Shown: in pieces, positions 1 through 12,021 of the stretch | Layout: the number at the start of each line of letters is the position of its first letter | Position numbering within the stretch: position 1 is the stretch's first letter | DNA from: Isoetes taiwanensis | Lineage: Eukaryota > Streptophyta > Lycopodiopsida > Isoetales > Isoetaceae | Assembly (NCBI GenBank): GCA_021234155.1 | Contig: JAJEKV010000008.1 | Span: 7,772,445 to 7,836,444, forward strand | Length of the DNA: 64,000 nucleotides | Direction: 5' to 3' | Program-made: the position numbers and the translations under genes | The notes under the pieces: generated by a model | Database searches by the model: none | What the model saw: only the letters and a program-made list of their open reading frames with translations | Told to the model about the DNA's origin: nothing

Positions 1-1582
1 GTGTTCTGTGAACCCCAGCTTAAGGATCTGACACTGAATGGGAAGACCATGTGGAAAAATCCATCTGGTTATCTACCTGGAAGAATGGGACCACTGATGA
101 AATTTTATGGACTATTTTCTCTTGCCTATTTGCTGCTTGGCCTCTTATGGTTTGTTCAATATTTACGGTTCTGGAAAGATATTTTGCAACTTCAAAATTG
201 CATTAGTGCAGTCATTTTTCTTGGCCATGCTGAGATGGCCTTATGGTATTTTGAGTATGCGAATTTTAATGCAACTGGTCAGAGGCCTATTGGGCTCACA
301 ACTTGGGCTGTAACCTTTGCTGCCATTAGAAAGACAATTTCTCGTCTTGTCATATTAATAGTATCAATGGGTTATGGGGTGGTAAGACCAACTCTTGGTG
401 GTTTGAGCATGAAAGTCATGCTTCTTGGAGCAACCTATTTTTTAGCAGCAGAGACATTGGATATGATGGAAAACGTTGGGAGAATAGATGATCTGTCTGA
501 GAAAGCTCACATACTTCTAGTGCTGCCTGATGCAATTCTTGATGCAGTCTTTGTTGTTTGGATATTTACATCATTATCAAGAACATTGGAGAAGCTTCAG
601 GTATCAGATTACTTTTTAGGTTGATGTCTTTATGGCGATATAACATTGTTTTGATATAAATTTCACAGGCAAGGAAACAACATGCAAAGTTGGAGCTCTA
701 TAGGAAGTTTACAAATGCTTTGGCCATATCTGTGGTCATTTCAATTATTTGGATTGGATATGAGGTATGTACTTCGGTAGATGAATCATTCCTTCAGCTT
801 GGTCCAAATAATTCATGTTTTGGTAGTATATACGTAATGAAGGAGTTCAAATTGTTCTTGTGTCGTCCACATTATTTTTAACTGGCTTGCTGTCGAATAT
901 TTGAGAAAAATAACAACTCTTTTCTATTGCATCATATGCCAATGGCTATTGAACTGTAAATGCAAGAGTTCATTGGCCCAGCTTTCAGTTATGGTAGACA
1001 GTTTCATCTACTAAATGTAGCCCGGTGTCATGATAAGATCATAGAACTGAGATCGCATGCCACATGTGGCGAACATGAACATGCCCAAGTTCATTAATAT
1101 AGCTACTTTTTTTTCCTAAGGATTATATTTTCAGGCATTTCTGAAGACTATAGGTGATTAAGCTCTCTTTCTTCTGTTGCAGCTTTATTTCAGGGAAACA
1201 AATTCCTTCAATTTGCGTTGGCAATCTGCTTGGATGGTTCCTGCATTTTGGAACATTCTCAGCTTTGGGATACTTTGTGTCCTCTGTGCTTTGTGGGCTC
1301 CATCCCAGAACTCCACTCGGTAAGGATGAATAAAGGTTTGCATTGTTTGGTTATGCTCAGAAACTTCTTTACAACCTGGTGAACCCATTTTGTTGGCTCA
1401 GTTATGCATATTCCGAAGAGGTTGGAGATGATGGAGAGGATGAGGAATCTGTATCATTAACTGGTGGGAAGGGTGCACTGGAATTAGAAAAGATCCCTGG
1501 CAAACAAGAAAAGAAGGAGAGAAAGTTAGGAACTACTGATATGTTTAGCCTTGAGGATGTGGAAGAAGATAAACGGGAGTAA
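1..1582 (+). CDS. GOST/TMEM87-type seven-transmembrane Golgi protein, 3' part (partial)
   Basis: The window opens inside an exon, so the N-terminal lumenal domain is missing. Readable exons are 1-600, 669-764, 1183-1319 and 1402-1582 (stop TAA), joined by GT-AG introns in matching phase. The protein shows about seven hydrophobic helices, with plant-family signatures such as GYLPGRMGPL, SMGYGVVRPTLGG, YRKFTNALA and LCALWAPSQNSTR, then an acidic and lysine-rich cytosolic tail (EEVGDDGEDEE, GKQEKKERK). This matches the Lung-7TM/GOST family (TMEM87/GPR107 relatives), which sits in Golgi and endosomal membranes and is linked to trafficking. The first 48 nt could include non-exon sequence, because the true 5' exon border is not visible. 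No frameshift or stop is seen in the exons, so it looks functional. The identification is from remembered family motifs; the precise paralogue is uncertain. Confidence 0.88.
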
Positions 1583-2534
1583 CAAAATGCAAAAAATTGC
1601 ATGCAGGATGTACAAACAAACAAGAGCTAATGCAAATAAAGAGCTATGTTAATAACCACCTCTGACTGCGATTTCATACACCAAGTGTGGGATATCGAGC
1701 ACCTCTTCTGTTCTAGGTGAGTATGGGAAGATGCTGGTTGCCTTGAATCATCCAACCTCCTCTTTAGAAGAACTCAACAATTGGGGTGATCTCAACAGAT
1801 TGTTAGAAGTGCTAGCATTCTTCATAGGACTTTGCTATTGTTGTAGGTTGGAATTGCTGCCTTCTTGCGGTGCCATTATTGTAATGGAGGGATGAATCCC
1901 ATTTCTATGTGAAATGAACATTTCTATCGATCCAGTAGACAAGAAAAGTTATACAGGAAATGACTTGAGTAGGTATAGCATAGAGAAGAATTTTCTAACA
2001 GGAAAATTCTCATACAGATCACTTACTGTGTATGCTTGTGAATCAATCACATTAGACGAGATGAATTTGGAGGTTACAGCAATAAAATAACAGCTAGATC
2101 CTGTCTACTACTGCCAGCTGGATATGGAGCACAGCATCCGGTGTTAGAAGGATCATTATCCATGCAGAATTGTTTCATTTCAATAGTAGGATAAATTGAG
2201 AGATAATTATTGCTAGTAACGTGGGATAAAAACTTACCTGTGAGGGTTTAGATAATGTTGGCTGGAGATATCACAGCTTGACATGCAAATAACAAAAGAA
2301 TTGCTGTGAAGTTATGTGAGATTTCCTTGGAATCTGTCTTCCAGTCAGTAGTCAGTCAGTTAGTATATCTTGGGTACAAACTTGTGTTTGATGGTCAAGG
2401 ATGTAAAGTCAGTCTGAATGATAAATTGAAGTTCTTTGCCAAACGTGTTGGGAAATTGTTTTAGATGGATGGAGTTACATTTGATTGTATAAATATTGTG
2501 ACAGCCGCTGATATTGAAACATGATTGGCACACA
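1583..2534 (+). other. 3' UTR of the GOST gene, then gene-poor sequence
   Basis: An AATAAA polyadenylation signal lies at 1635-1640, about 53 bases after the stop codon. Beyond it I see no convincing coding exon or named repeat up to about 2530. Confidence 0.4.
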
Positions 2535-3079
2535 CTACAACAATGTAAAATTCATGGCAAAGAAAGGAATTATACCTTGTAAAGAAGAAAATGATAAAAC
2601 AACATATTTTGTGAAGGATGTATTATGGGGAAAATTAGCAGAGACTTCCAATTGCAAGAATCCAAACATAAAGCTCACATCTGCCTTCCACATTTTGATC
2701 CCCTTCTCCGGCAGCCATTCACAGTGTTCATGTTTCATCTTATAAAACAATAGAGGCCAGTTGTCTTTATTGCAGAACCTGAACAGAAGGGATTTTAGAT
2801 GGCCGATCAAACGTTTCTTCTTAGAAAAATGTAGTCCTTCACGAATCCCTTTCAATTAGGGACATCGTGCACTAGATAAGGCGTTGGAGCTTTCGAGCTA
2901 CATTCCCAAAACAACTGTATTAACTCCGGAATAGTGAGCGCATCCGATCTTTTCAAAAGAGTAGAGTAATTGCCAAACAAAGCATCTATATCATCATGCC
3001 TATGCCCAACCATCATGAACCCCAACTGCATCTCGTCAAACACACCATGCCATACAAGGTAAGAAAAGTACGAAAACAT
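2535..3079 (-). pseudogene. DUF7869-like (transposon-associated integrase-fold) fragment
   Basis: Two neighbouring minus-strand frames (2852-3079 and 2535-2855) read as one broken protein. The upstream part has FDEMQLGFMMVGHRHDDIDA followed by a serine/leucine stretch and FWECSS. This resembles the pattern 'G..MVGHTHEDIDA.F...S..L' that I associate with DUF7869 proteins, which are common in multicopy transposon-like families of plants and animals. The downstream part (WPLLFYKMKHEHCEWLP) lies in another frame, so a frameshift or splice separates them. No start codon context or upstream half is visible. I call it a decayed fragment; the family assignment is from memory and could be wrong. Confidence 0.45.
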
Positions 3080-3179
3080 ATATATACAAGAAATTTAATG
3101 TGTCCTATGATGCATGTTCGAGTTTTAGCATGTTCCTACGTGCAAGTTCTTGTAAAAGAATCTCTTGAGAATACTCTAA

Positions 3180-3780
3180 ATTCATAGATTCTCTAAGATT
3201 CTACCAAGGTTCTCTTAGAGGGTTCGTGAGCATTTCTCTAAATATTATAAGATTCCCTCTAGATTCCATTAAATTTCCCTAGATTCTCTAAGATTGTATG
3301 AAGACCCCCTTAGATTCTCTTAGATTCATTTAGATTTTATCAGATTGTCCTTAGATTCAAAGAGATTCTATAAAGATTCCCTTAGATACTCTAAGATTTC
3401 ATCAACATTTTCTTAGATTCCCTTAGATTTTATGAAGATTCCTTTAGATCCCCCAGATTTTAAGAGATTCCCTTAGGCTTGTAAATATTTTCCTAGATTC
3501 TCTTACATTTTATAAGATTTTCTTACATTTTATTAGATTCTTCTGGATTCTTTTACATTCTAGAACTTTTTAGAACATTCTAAGACTTTCTGGAACATTC
3601 TAAGACTTTCAATATATTCTAGAACTTTCTAGAAGTATTTCCCACATTCCCGTAGATTCTAGGGGGAATTTTCTTAAATCCCCCCTAGATTCTCTTATGT
3701 TCTAGAACTTTCTAGAAGATTCTAGAACTTTCTAGAGCCTTCCAGAACATTCTAGAACCTTCTTGAACTAGTTAAAATGT
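3180..3780. repeat. Degenerate short-period repeat (AGATTC / TCTAGAAC words)
   Basis: About 600 bases are built from variants of 'ttagattctctaagattc', turning near 3550 into 'tctagaactttctagaac' variants. The period is short and imperfect. A related TCTAGA-rich stretch occurs at 29830-30170. Confidence 0.8.
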
Positions 3781-3847
3781 TATAGTCTATTTTATCTTAA
3801 TGGAAACATTACCCTTAAGTATATGTGAAACATAAATTATTTATGGA

Positions 3848-3925
3848 ATTAATGCTTGGTTTAGTGGTTAGAATGGGGGGCTGGGGGGTCAATGGCTAGG
3901 GTTCGAATCCTCTACACAACATAAA
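3848..3925 (+). mobile_element. tRNA-derived SINE head (Pol III A and B boxes)
   Basis: A box-like TGGTTTAGTGGTTAGAA (from about 3857) is followed about 40 bases later by an exact B-box core GGTTCGAATCC (3900-3910). This is the internal Pol III promoter layout of a tRNA. The flanks do not form a full cloverleaf with an acceptor stem that I can see, so a tRNA-derived SINE is more likely than a functional tRNA gene. The tandem repeats that follow could be its body or unrelated. Confidence 0.55.
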
Positions 3926-3949
3926 AATTTTAAAAGCCTTTTCCTAAGG

Positions 3950-4470
3950 GATGAGCATTCAATTTGGGCCGTAGGATCTTCGACCCGATCAAGGGTCGAG
4001 ATCTCACGCAACATGAGCCATAGGATCTATTACATATAATTCCCAAAGTCATGTGCACCATAGAATATGTGCCAAGCCACGTGAGCCGTAAGATCCTGGA
4101 TCGATGATCATGATCGAATCAACCTGGACCGTAGGATCGATTACATATAATTCCCAAAGCCATGTGCACTGTAGGATGTGTCCCAAAGCAACGTGAGCCG
4201 TAGGATCTCGGACCGACGATCAGGATCAAATCAACATGGACCGTAGGATCGCTTACATATAAGCTATATCTGGGCCGTACGATATGCCCCAAAGCCACGG
4301 GAGCTGTAGGATCTTGGACCGGCGGTCAGGATCAGATCAACCTGGACCGTAGGATCGTGTCTATACGGATTATATATAAACTCTCAAGCCATCTGGGCCG
4401 TAGGATACGTCCCAAAGCCACGTGAGCCGTCGGATCTCGAACGGACGGTCGGATAAGCGCGACAAACATA
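3950..4470. repeat. Tandem repeat array, about 4 units of 105-125 bp
   Basis: Each unit carries 'gagccgtaggatct', a GATC-rich middle (gacgatcaggatcaa), 'acctggaccgtaggatcg', 'ttacatataa' and 'cccaaagccatgtg'. Units diverge by substitutions and small indels. The motif GTAGGATC recurs throughout. Confidence 0.8.
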
Positions 4471-4499
4471 AGAACATATATAAGAGGAGATATATGCGG

Positions 4500-5178
4500 C
4501 CAGAGCAATTATCAAGCTGAAGGTAAAGCCTCCTTGGTGGCTTTTTCGGTCTTGAGATTTCCCTCGAAGGCACATCATATGGTTTGCCTGATTTATTAGT
4601 CACCTTGGTCTTCAAAGCCTTGGACTCTAGAATGGAAGAAGCCCATGCACATGTGGGTTTAGCTGTATCATGTAGGTGACCCCAGGTATCTTCAGCTGAA
4701 TCTTCGAGTGTCTTCGATACATGATTGAGAGACCCAACGTGAAAGTTAGAGTCATCCTGCCAAAGCTCAACCGGAGAATGGCCTAGTTCTCCTATATCAT
4801 GACCATGCATCAGAGCTCCAATGACGCTGACCTTACCTTCAGACGCTCCCCTCTCCATATCGCCTTGGCTAACTTTCTAAGCCAAGGCACCATAGTCTTA
4901 TTCTGGTCCATTTTATTATGAATGATTGTAAGAGCTTGGTCGGGTGCATGTTGCGACAATGCTCGCCAAGACCAATAAAGGCTTCTGCAAGATAGCTGTG
5001 CAAACATATGAGCCTTCCTTTCCCATGCTAACTCTCTTCTTTCTAATAGATCCCGTGTTTTAGCTAGCTTCTTTTTGATAATTATACATGTATTGTATTT
5101 GGAGTCGAAAGCTATGTGCTTGTCCTTTGATGTAACTATATATTCATGTAATCTTTTCATACATGTAATATAATCCAC
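4500..5178 (-). CDS. Unrecognised coding-like region (two frames)
   Basis: A minus-strand open frame of 122 codons (5178-4810) has a lysine-rich, possibly coiled middle (KKKLAKTRDLLERRELAWERK) and ends near a GTAAGG donor-like site at about 4830. A second frame (4858-4370) overlaps it. They may be two exons of one fragment or one frame-shifted ORF. I recognise no family. On the plus strand the same stretch ends in a short A run near 5190-5200, so a retroposed sequence read in antisense is an alternative. Treat as hypothetical. Confidence 0.25.
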
Positions 5179-5209
5179 TGCCTTAACCTCAAGAAAAAAA
5201 AAGGGGAAG

Positions 5210-6870
5210 TTACAATCACCAAATGAATGTTTTAATGCACGGAAATATGCCTGAGCGTCGGATGAGAAATGCCCGAGCGACTGAGAAGAGCGCTAGAGCG
5301 CCGGAGATGGCTTTTAAATGCCTGAAAAGAATGTTGCTAGAGCACATGCTTAATCAAGAATGGATCTAATGCCACTTTCAAATTCCCCATGTGTGAAATT
5401 AGAATTATGCATACAAGATTTTGTACTATGTGGTCTTTTTTGATTTGTAGATTTGACCTTTTTTGAAAATGTCACAATTAGTATTCAAAAATGGGCCCTC
5501 ATTTCAAATTTGATTTGAGGCATACCCCATATTTTGGCCAGAAACCGTCACCGTATTTTTCTGGAGACAGAATTCAGTGCAAATTTTTATGTCAGAAATC
5601 TCCAGGCACTTTTCGGGTCGGACGATTATTTATTGACACGTGTGCCTCCATTAAAAGCATTTGCTCATATATAAAACCTATTCCAGAGCTTGCGAGCACC
5701 TCCCCGACTCCACGACTGTCTAACTGACTACGTGAGTGTCTAACTAGTCCAAATTTCATAAGTGCCTATCCGCTCCATGTCCCCATGATGCCATGAAAGC
5801 ACACACAAAAAGCTAAGTTTCTTGATTTTTTTAGCTTTAGCTTAAAGCTTAGTTTGTAGCTAAATGCTCCGTGTTCAAGATCCCAAAGATCGCCATGCAC
5901 CTCTCGAGTGACCACCAAACAATCCTGCGCTCTTTCATCAACTCAGAAGGATTGCACTGATGATTTTGCTGAATTTGAATAAGCAATTTATCCATGTTCA
6001 AGCTCACATAGAGCTTGAGCTTCCGACATCGTTTTCATTGTATGGGGGCAGTAGCATCGCCATCTCGTTTCTTCAAAGCTGTGCCCGAAAATTGGCGGGA
6101 GTTTTCAACCATCAATAATTAATGCACGAATCATATTTATGACACGTATGATGCCATTATAGAGCAATTATTGCGACCGATGTATTATCAGTGCTAATTT
6201 TTCGATTCGGATTAGAATTTTCATGAGCCCCTATCCAAAGCCCCGAGCACCTACTCAATCCAGTTCCCAATAGCGCCATATATCCTGCTTACATAATTGG
6301 GAATTCTTATTGCGGTCGTGATCTGACAAACATTTCTTAGGACTGGCTATGTTCATGGTCGGTGGTGCTTATGTCCTTGGGAATCTGTCGTGATCGGATC
6401 TAAAATCATTAGGACTGGCAAAACTTGGGATCTATCGTGATTGGATCTGCAATCGTTAGGGATGGCGTTGCTTTTGATGTCCTGACAGGACTGCTGCACA
6501 GTGTAACATTTTGTTCATGTAAATACAAACCTGCATTGCTTTTCTCCCGAAGGGGCTAAAAAGGATTTGTAAAATTTTGATTATATAAACATCAGTGCCT
6601 TCTTGATGATCATTTTTGGCAGTTCTGCATCATTGGTTTCCTGTTTACCTAAGGGGCCTAGCTCGGAGGGATCGCCACGCCGATCCTGTCGAGGTAGGCC
6701 TCGCTTCTTTAGAAAATGCTTGGTCTAGCTTTCAAGTATCACGATTGCGATTCTTCAAAGCTTAGCCCTAGATTTGCTTCTTGATTCTGCTTCATTATTG
6801 TTATATTTTCAAGTTGTAGTGTTTCTAAGCCAGGCTACTTGCAAGGATTCACTTTCTCAGGGTACATTAG
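5210..6870. other. No gene recognised; one short duplicated motif
   Basis: AT-rich sequence without a convincing exon. A short imperfect tandem pair (gtgatcggatctaaaatcat / gtgattggatctgcaatcgt) lies at about 6385-6470. Nothing else is supported. Confidence 0.5.
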
Positions 6871-6876
6871 AGAGTT

Positions 6877-7760
6877 CTAGAAACTGTTGTTACCTCCCTT
6901 CAAAGGAGTGAGTTTTCCTCTACCGATTTCTGGATGCCTCTCTAGGTCAATGGAGCTTAGGCACTCACTGAGTTCCATTATATAGAGAAGCTCGAGGGAA
7001 GACAAGAGCAGGGGAAATCTCCTCCTTCTAATGGTGGAAGTTTTTAAATGCAATCTGCTAACTGCCATATGGCCCTTGCCTCCACTATTATAACATGTAA
7101 ACTCTATACCCAATTTAGGGTAGCTAGATTTCATATGCCCTAGTTCATGACAATGATAACATGTAATTTTTTCAAAGGTTTTCCCTTTCTTCCTTCCTGC
7201 ATACAGACTCCTCTTCTAATTTATTTACTTTCTTTTGTTCAACCTATGTCCTAATCATATTTTCTGTTCAGTTCTAGTCTTGGCAATATTTCTTATCAAT
7301 AGTGCTAAGTGTTGATTTGAAGAAACAACCCTGGCAATATTGTCTGATTTATATTGGCTCCTGCTCCCTCCAAATTAGCAATTATATTGTCAAATTTATT
7401 GAAAAAATCTGATATATCCTCATCCTCATGAAATTTTAAACTCCTCAACTCATTTTCTACCACATCTAATTTAGAGGTAGACTTAGTTTCATAATGCTTC
7501 AATAAATAAGACCACATTTGATGATTTAAGCATAATTGTGGGACCAACCTTGTTGCATATAATCCCCTTTGCTTCCTTGATTTTTGCAGATCTGTTTGCT
7601 GCTCCAGAACTTGTCTCTCCTCCAGTTGGTGCAGCCTCAGAAGACCCATAGAGCTGCACCACTAGTAGCTGAAGTTGCATCATCCTCAGCTATATCCGGA
7701 TCTACTAATTTCCATAGATCCTTCACTTCCAAAATGTACATGATTTGTTGCTTCCAAATT
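6877..7760 (-). mobile_element. Ty1/copia-type gag remnant
   Basis: Reading leftwards from about 7750, broken frames give a UBN2-like gag segment: MWSYLLKHYE, then LRSLKFHEDEDISDFFNKFD and IIANLEGAG. These are typical of Copia gag proteins, which form the retrotransposon capsid. Further on (about 7170-7090) come two degenerate CCHC zinc knuckles, CYHCHELGHMKSS with the last Cys lost and CYNSGGKGHMAVS with Cys replaced. Frameshifts and lost metal ligands show it is dead. No protease, integrase or RT follows to the left. Confidence 0.65.
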
Positions 7761-8149
7761 TGAAAGCATGATCCTCCCTTGTATCTCTATAACACTAAGC
7801 AAACTTGCTCCAAGTCTGCTTGCCCATTGTGAGCTGTAAATGGCTCTCATAACAATTATGAGAATATAGAACTACTTATCTAAGATGCAGTTAATCACAC
7901 TGCAAACTTAGTGCATACATTACCTTTAGCTAGTCACAATAGCAATATAATTCTCAACCATTATACTAGATATATTTATCAATTTAATCAATATCAATGG
8001 TTTCATTGTAGCAATGCTATTGACTATTCTACAATAGTTCGATCGACTGTAAATAACTAATGCAAACTCCTTCTGATCTAGCTGAATTGGCTCCTCCTCA
8101 GTTCTTCAGCCTAGATCAATTCAACAGGCCATTCAGGACTTTAAGGACC

Positions 8150-8415
8150 TTTCAAGAGACTATAAAAGATCACACATAGATGGATGAGGTACGAAAACTC
8201 ACCGCCTTAGCACTACTTCTCTTCGTATCTTGATTTCCCCTTTCAATTCTCCTTGTTGGTCTGAGCGGGATAAAGATTTCTTGCTTAAAGGATGAAGACT
8301 TACTGGTGAATCTGATTGGGTGGATCGAGCTTCTCCTTCTAAATGGATTATTTCCTTAGTTTCTTTGGTTTTTACAGGTGATTTAGAAGAGATCGTAACA
8401 ATTGATATCAGAGCG
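8150..8415 (+). mobile_element. LTR end with initiator-tRNA primer binding site
   Basis: A TATA-like tataaaag lies near 8160. The sequence gatcgtaaca ends at 8400 and is followed directly by attgatatcagagcg, close to the tRNA-Met primer binding site TGGTATCAGAGC of plant LTR retrotransposons. This marks the right edge of a 5' LTR on the plus strand. The left edge is not certain and no partner LTR was found. Confidence 0.55.
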
Positions 8416-8447
8416 AAATTTGATCTTGAGCAATAAATTCCTGTGTT

Positions 8448-8735
8448 ATGGTCGCTAATCGCTTCAATGTATCTGAAAGTGCCTATCTGCAAGCTATGCA
8501 CAATGCTGGCTTTATAGCAAATCAAATTGCTCTTCCTCCGCCAGCCAGTCACACTGCACATGCCAAACCTGATCACTCTGAGACATTTGAATGCGACAAA
8601 CATCTTAGATGGACTTATAGAATATGTAGAGATTATAATAAAGGGGTGAGAATTGAATGTTGCTTCAGATATCATGCCGTGGACTTACATATATTTTATA
8701 ATCCTTCATTCTTAGTTAGAAACTACAAACACTGA
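8448..8735 (+). pseudogene. N-terminal gag fragment of an LTR retrotransposon
   Basis: An open frame of 95 codons begins with ATG 48 bases after the primer-binding-like site, the normal place for a gag start. It begins MVANRFNVSESAYLQ and has a Pro/Ala/His stretch around residues 30-45. It stops at 8733-8735, just before the tandem repeat at 8771, so most of the element is missing. The gag call rests on position more than on motif. Confidence 0.35.
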
Positions 8736-8770
8736 GATGTGCACTGAGATGGCGGTGGTAACCATGGAGG

Positions 8771-9080
8771 CCGAAATGCATGATCCCAATTATGGGACTG
8801 AATTACAAAGAAAACCATCTGATACCATACAACCTCGGAAATATTACTGCAAGGGCTTTCTAAGGCGCCAAAAATTGCTCAAAACGGACACCTGAGGTGG
8901 GAGATATCTGAGATTGAAGCAACGCCCGAAATAAATGATCCCAATTCCGGGACTGAAGTAGAGAGAAAATTACCAGATGCCATATTCCCTTAAAAGCTTA
9001 ATTGAAGGCTTTCCAAAGCACCAAAAATCGCTGAAAACGGACACCCGAGGAGGGAGATATCTGAGATTGAAGTAGCGCTA
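8771..9080. repeat. Direct tandem duplication, about 156-bp unit, two copies
   Basis: Copy 1 starts ccgaaatgcatgatcccaat and copy 2 cccgaaataaatgatcccaa about 156 bases later. Both run through 'gcaccaaaaatcgc' and 'gagggagatatctgagattg' variants. Confidence 0.8.
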
Positions 9081-9199
9081 AAACCCTAGCCCCAGTGAGC
9101 AGCGCCATCACCAAATCAGCCAAGCCGTTATCTAATATTCACATACAACCACACAATCTCTTTTTTTAGCGTTTATATAATATTCACATATAACCACAC

Positions 9200-9362
9200 A
9201 ATCTCTCCTTTTTTTTCGAAAATCAATGGCCAAGAAAAGGTGCACTCTAGAAATACTATTTACTACAGTCAAACGAATATATCAATCAAATCATAGCAAA
9301 ACCATATTGAAAAGCGTACAAAAAACACAAAGGAAACCCTCTATTATTGTGCTACATATAAG
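9200..9362 (-). mobile_element. Diverged end of the 13.2/35.5-kb insert family
   Basis: The stretch from 'aatggccaagaaaaggtgcactctag' pieces through 'gaaaagcgtacaaaaaacac' to 'ctctattattgtgctacata' matches, with divergence, the end of the insert at 15060-15207. Only this end is present, so it is a fragment or solo end. A 26-bp motif (atattcacatataaccacacaa variants) is duplicated just upstream at about 9137-9205. Confidence 0.6.
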
Positions 9363-9479
9363 GTACCGTAGAATGTGTTTTCCCATGTTTGGAGTGCCGT
9401 TCAGAGAAAAAGTTCATTGTGATGTTTTTGCAACGCTAGCCCACACTAATGCCAAACTTCTACATGGGATTTTTGTCAC

Positions 9480-10081
9480 ATCACCCTGAATAGCGAGTCC
9501 AGCCAAACACTGGGTTTCTTCCAAACTCTAAATGTTGTAAGAGATTCTAAAATATTTATAATAGTCTTTGGTTGAGTTGACTAGGTAACTAGCATGAATA
9601 AGATGGTAGAAATAGTAAAATGTACAGTAAAATTGCATTTGCTTGTTCCAGAGTTTCCAATGGCAAAGGGGTTATTAATATAAAGAATAGAATAGGTTTT
9701 TAGAATTCCCTTCAACAGATCGATGCCTCTCAACATACTTGTAAGAAGAAAGAAACGACTAATAACAAATGATTATCATAAGGGCTTAAGATGTACATGG
9801 CTTTGCAGCTGAATGATAGTAAAATAAATTGATATTTCATATGGACTACTATGGGACGAAAGCTCTTGCAACCTTCTTGTAGACATGCCACTCCTCAGTT
9901 GATTTTATGTTTGGTTGTCTACTCAGAGGAAGCTAGTGGCCACTTCAGCTAGAAGAGACCCAAATGATTGTTGCCACTATAAACTGCTTGGATACAATAT
10001 ATAGCAAAATAACAGGGGGTTCCAAGGGGATTTGATATGGATGTAAAAATAAGAATTCCTGAAACTATAGACTATATATCC

Positions 10082-10113
<32 letters not shown>
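9480..10113. other. No gene seen; terminus motif and A30 tract
   Basis: At 9999-10022 the words atatagcaaaataacagggg match the recurrent transposon terminus seen at 15207 and 35453. A run of 30 A residues at 10084-10113 abuts the direct repeat that begins at 10114, which suggests a plus-strand retroposon 3' end. Its body is not recognised. Confidence 0.45.
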
Positions 10114-10119
<6 letters not shown>

Positions 10120-11409
10120 AACCTGTTTTACAACAGACTTATTACCTTCTATGGACTTTTGCAAAGACCATATAAGGTACAATTGGCAGCCCTAGACCAA
10201 AACAGGTGCATGATAATCTAGGCCTTAACTAGGTTACAAGTTTTACCTTTTTGATTTGCATAATCCAAGACAATAAGGAAATCTTTAACATTATTCCATT
10301 TTACAGCAGCAAAATTCATAATGTCAACTTACCATATACTTTGTAATTGTATCACAATCAGTGTACAGCATTGTATAACTAACAATAGTTCAGAAAGAAT
10401 TATAAAATCTTCATATTTTACTTGTTTGAAACCATGCTTAGCTTCCACAGTTCTCCTTTATAAACCAGAAAACAAGCCAAGGAGTAAGAAACCCGGTTAC
10501 CTGCAACGAAACCAAGTGATTGTTAGCGATGGGATAACATCAAAAGCCGTCACAGGTAAGCTGTGGATTTCTTAGGCTCATCGCCCTTCACCTTACTTGT
10601 TAACACATTCAAAATAGAAGAAAAGATAGCATCCTGCATAAACAAATTTATCCCCAACTGTCTATAGATTTAAAATGCCGTATGAACTAGGCACATACCT
10701 AAGGTTATCCCCTATTTTATTGTTCCTATTCTATAGATGCATATCTCATTATATTTACCAAAACATCAGTCATGCTCTTCAAAAGCCAGCTAACCATCCT
10801 TACATGTATTTCTTTATTTCAAATAGATCTAAAACTGAACTCCATTTCTGAATCATCATGTCCTACTTGAAAAATGGTTAGATCAAAGCATTTTAGAAAA
10901 AACCAGTTAAATCTAACTTTATTCAATGTCTGGTTTTAATATTTTTTATCCTTTCCATTATATGGCAATCCATTATCCACAAGAGCAAGATTATCGATCA
11001 CTACAACCATATCTAGCAGGAAATTATGATATACATGCTGCCTACATCTTTATTTCCTTGTAAAATATTCAAGGGTCAGATTATAATGTTTATATGCTGC
11101 CATGAAATCAGATCCAGCTATTCTTTCTATGATTATGCCATCCTTACAGCAAATGCAGAATAAGAGACTTGCACTAAAAGCCTTATGAAGCATAAAATCA
11201 GAGAGATCAACCAATAGATCTATAATTTATCATTATCTATAATAGATAACAGCCTCAAGTATTATAACAATGAAAAACAACCCAAGCTTAAATAATTTGT
11301 AAAGAATAAACCTGATGAGCTTGATGTGTGCTGATTGCTTGTGTAGAACCAGCAATTGAGTCTTTGGTAGGAGTCATGTCATTCTGCTCTCTATCTCCAC
11401 TTTCCTCAA
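10114..11409 (-). repeat. Direct repeat copy 1 (possible pseudo-LTR of the RT unit)
   Basis: Almost identical to 18394-19680 in the same orientation; I counted about seven substitutions and one 9-base deletion (aaataattt present here, absent there). It contains the 3' part of the coding exon at 11312-11653 and the intron that follows it. It is cut on its left by an A30 run. Read on the minus strand it is the start of a second, downstream RT unit. Confidence 0.9.
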
Positions 11410-11653
11410 TGTGTTCAATATTTCTGACCTTCTCATGAGAAACAGCAGCCAGATCTGTAGTATGCTCCCCAGTGTCCAGAGAATTCCCACTCAAGCCTGC
11501 TGCATTACTTGCCATACCAGGATCTCCATTACCACACAAGGGGGCTACAATTTTATGAAATGAAAATAGCTTCTGCTTCTTTGTTTCTTTGGCCTTTTCC
11601 TCAGCCATTCTTCTTCTTGTAGCCAAATTCAAATCCCCTTTCTTCCTGACCAT
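11312..11653 (-). CDS. Putative first coding exon of the RT unit (downstream copy)
   Basis: The ATG at 11653 opens MVRKKGDLNLATRRRMAEEK, a basic N-terminus, followed by a Ser/Thr/acidic region ending in STHQAHQ. A donor (CAG|GTTTAT) follows at 11311. Exactly 114 codons precede it, leaving phase 0. The acceptor at 18286 (CATATAG|GAAATTTC) also opens in phase 0 into the next RT exon. The partial copy of this exon at 19583-19680 is joined to that acceptor by the same intron, so the exon-intron-exon model is internally consistent. No domain is recognised; the basic start could bind nucleic acid or be a localisation signal. Confidence 0.5.
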
Positions 11654-12021
11654 AGTTATTGCTCAGAAACAAGAACACAGAGAACAAATAGAACAAAATT
11701 TTGAGCAAAATCCGGAGGCCTTTCATGCTTGCCAAATCGCTCCAGGGATAAAATAGGGGCTGAACCAGTGTCCTTACTAGCGGCTGCACTTATCAAATGG
11801 ATTTAGACCACTGTCAAAGACCGGGCTTACGCTCTAGCTCCGGATTTTTTCCGGAAAACCTAATGTTATGCCGTATCTTGTATATTTTCCACATGTACCC
11901 TAAATCACAATAGTTAGAAAAAACAATTCTAAATCAAGCATACTAGGTCATATAAACGCGCCCATTTACTTACATTTTCTGGAAATACCCATGTAAGGGA
12001 ATTTTTCTTTGAGTTTTTCAT

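Noticed and set aside
1185-1388. Minus-strand ORF over the GOST exon
   Set aside because: It is the antisense shadow of the exon at 1183-1319, which has clear splice sites and family homology.
3848-3925. A functional tRNA gene
   Set aside because: A and B boxes are good, but I could not form acceptor and anticodon stems with a clear anticodon.
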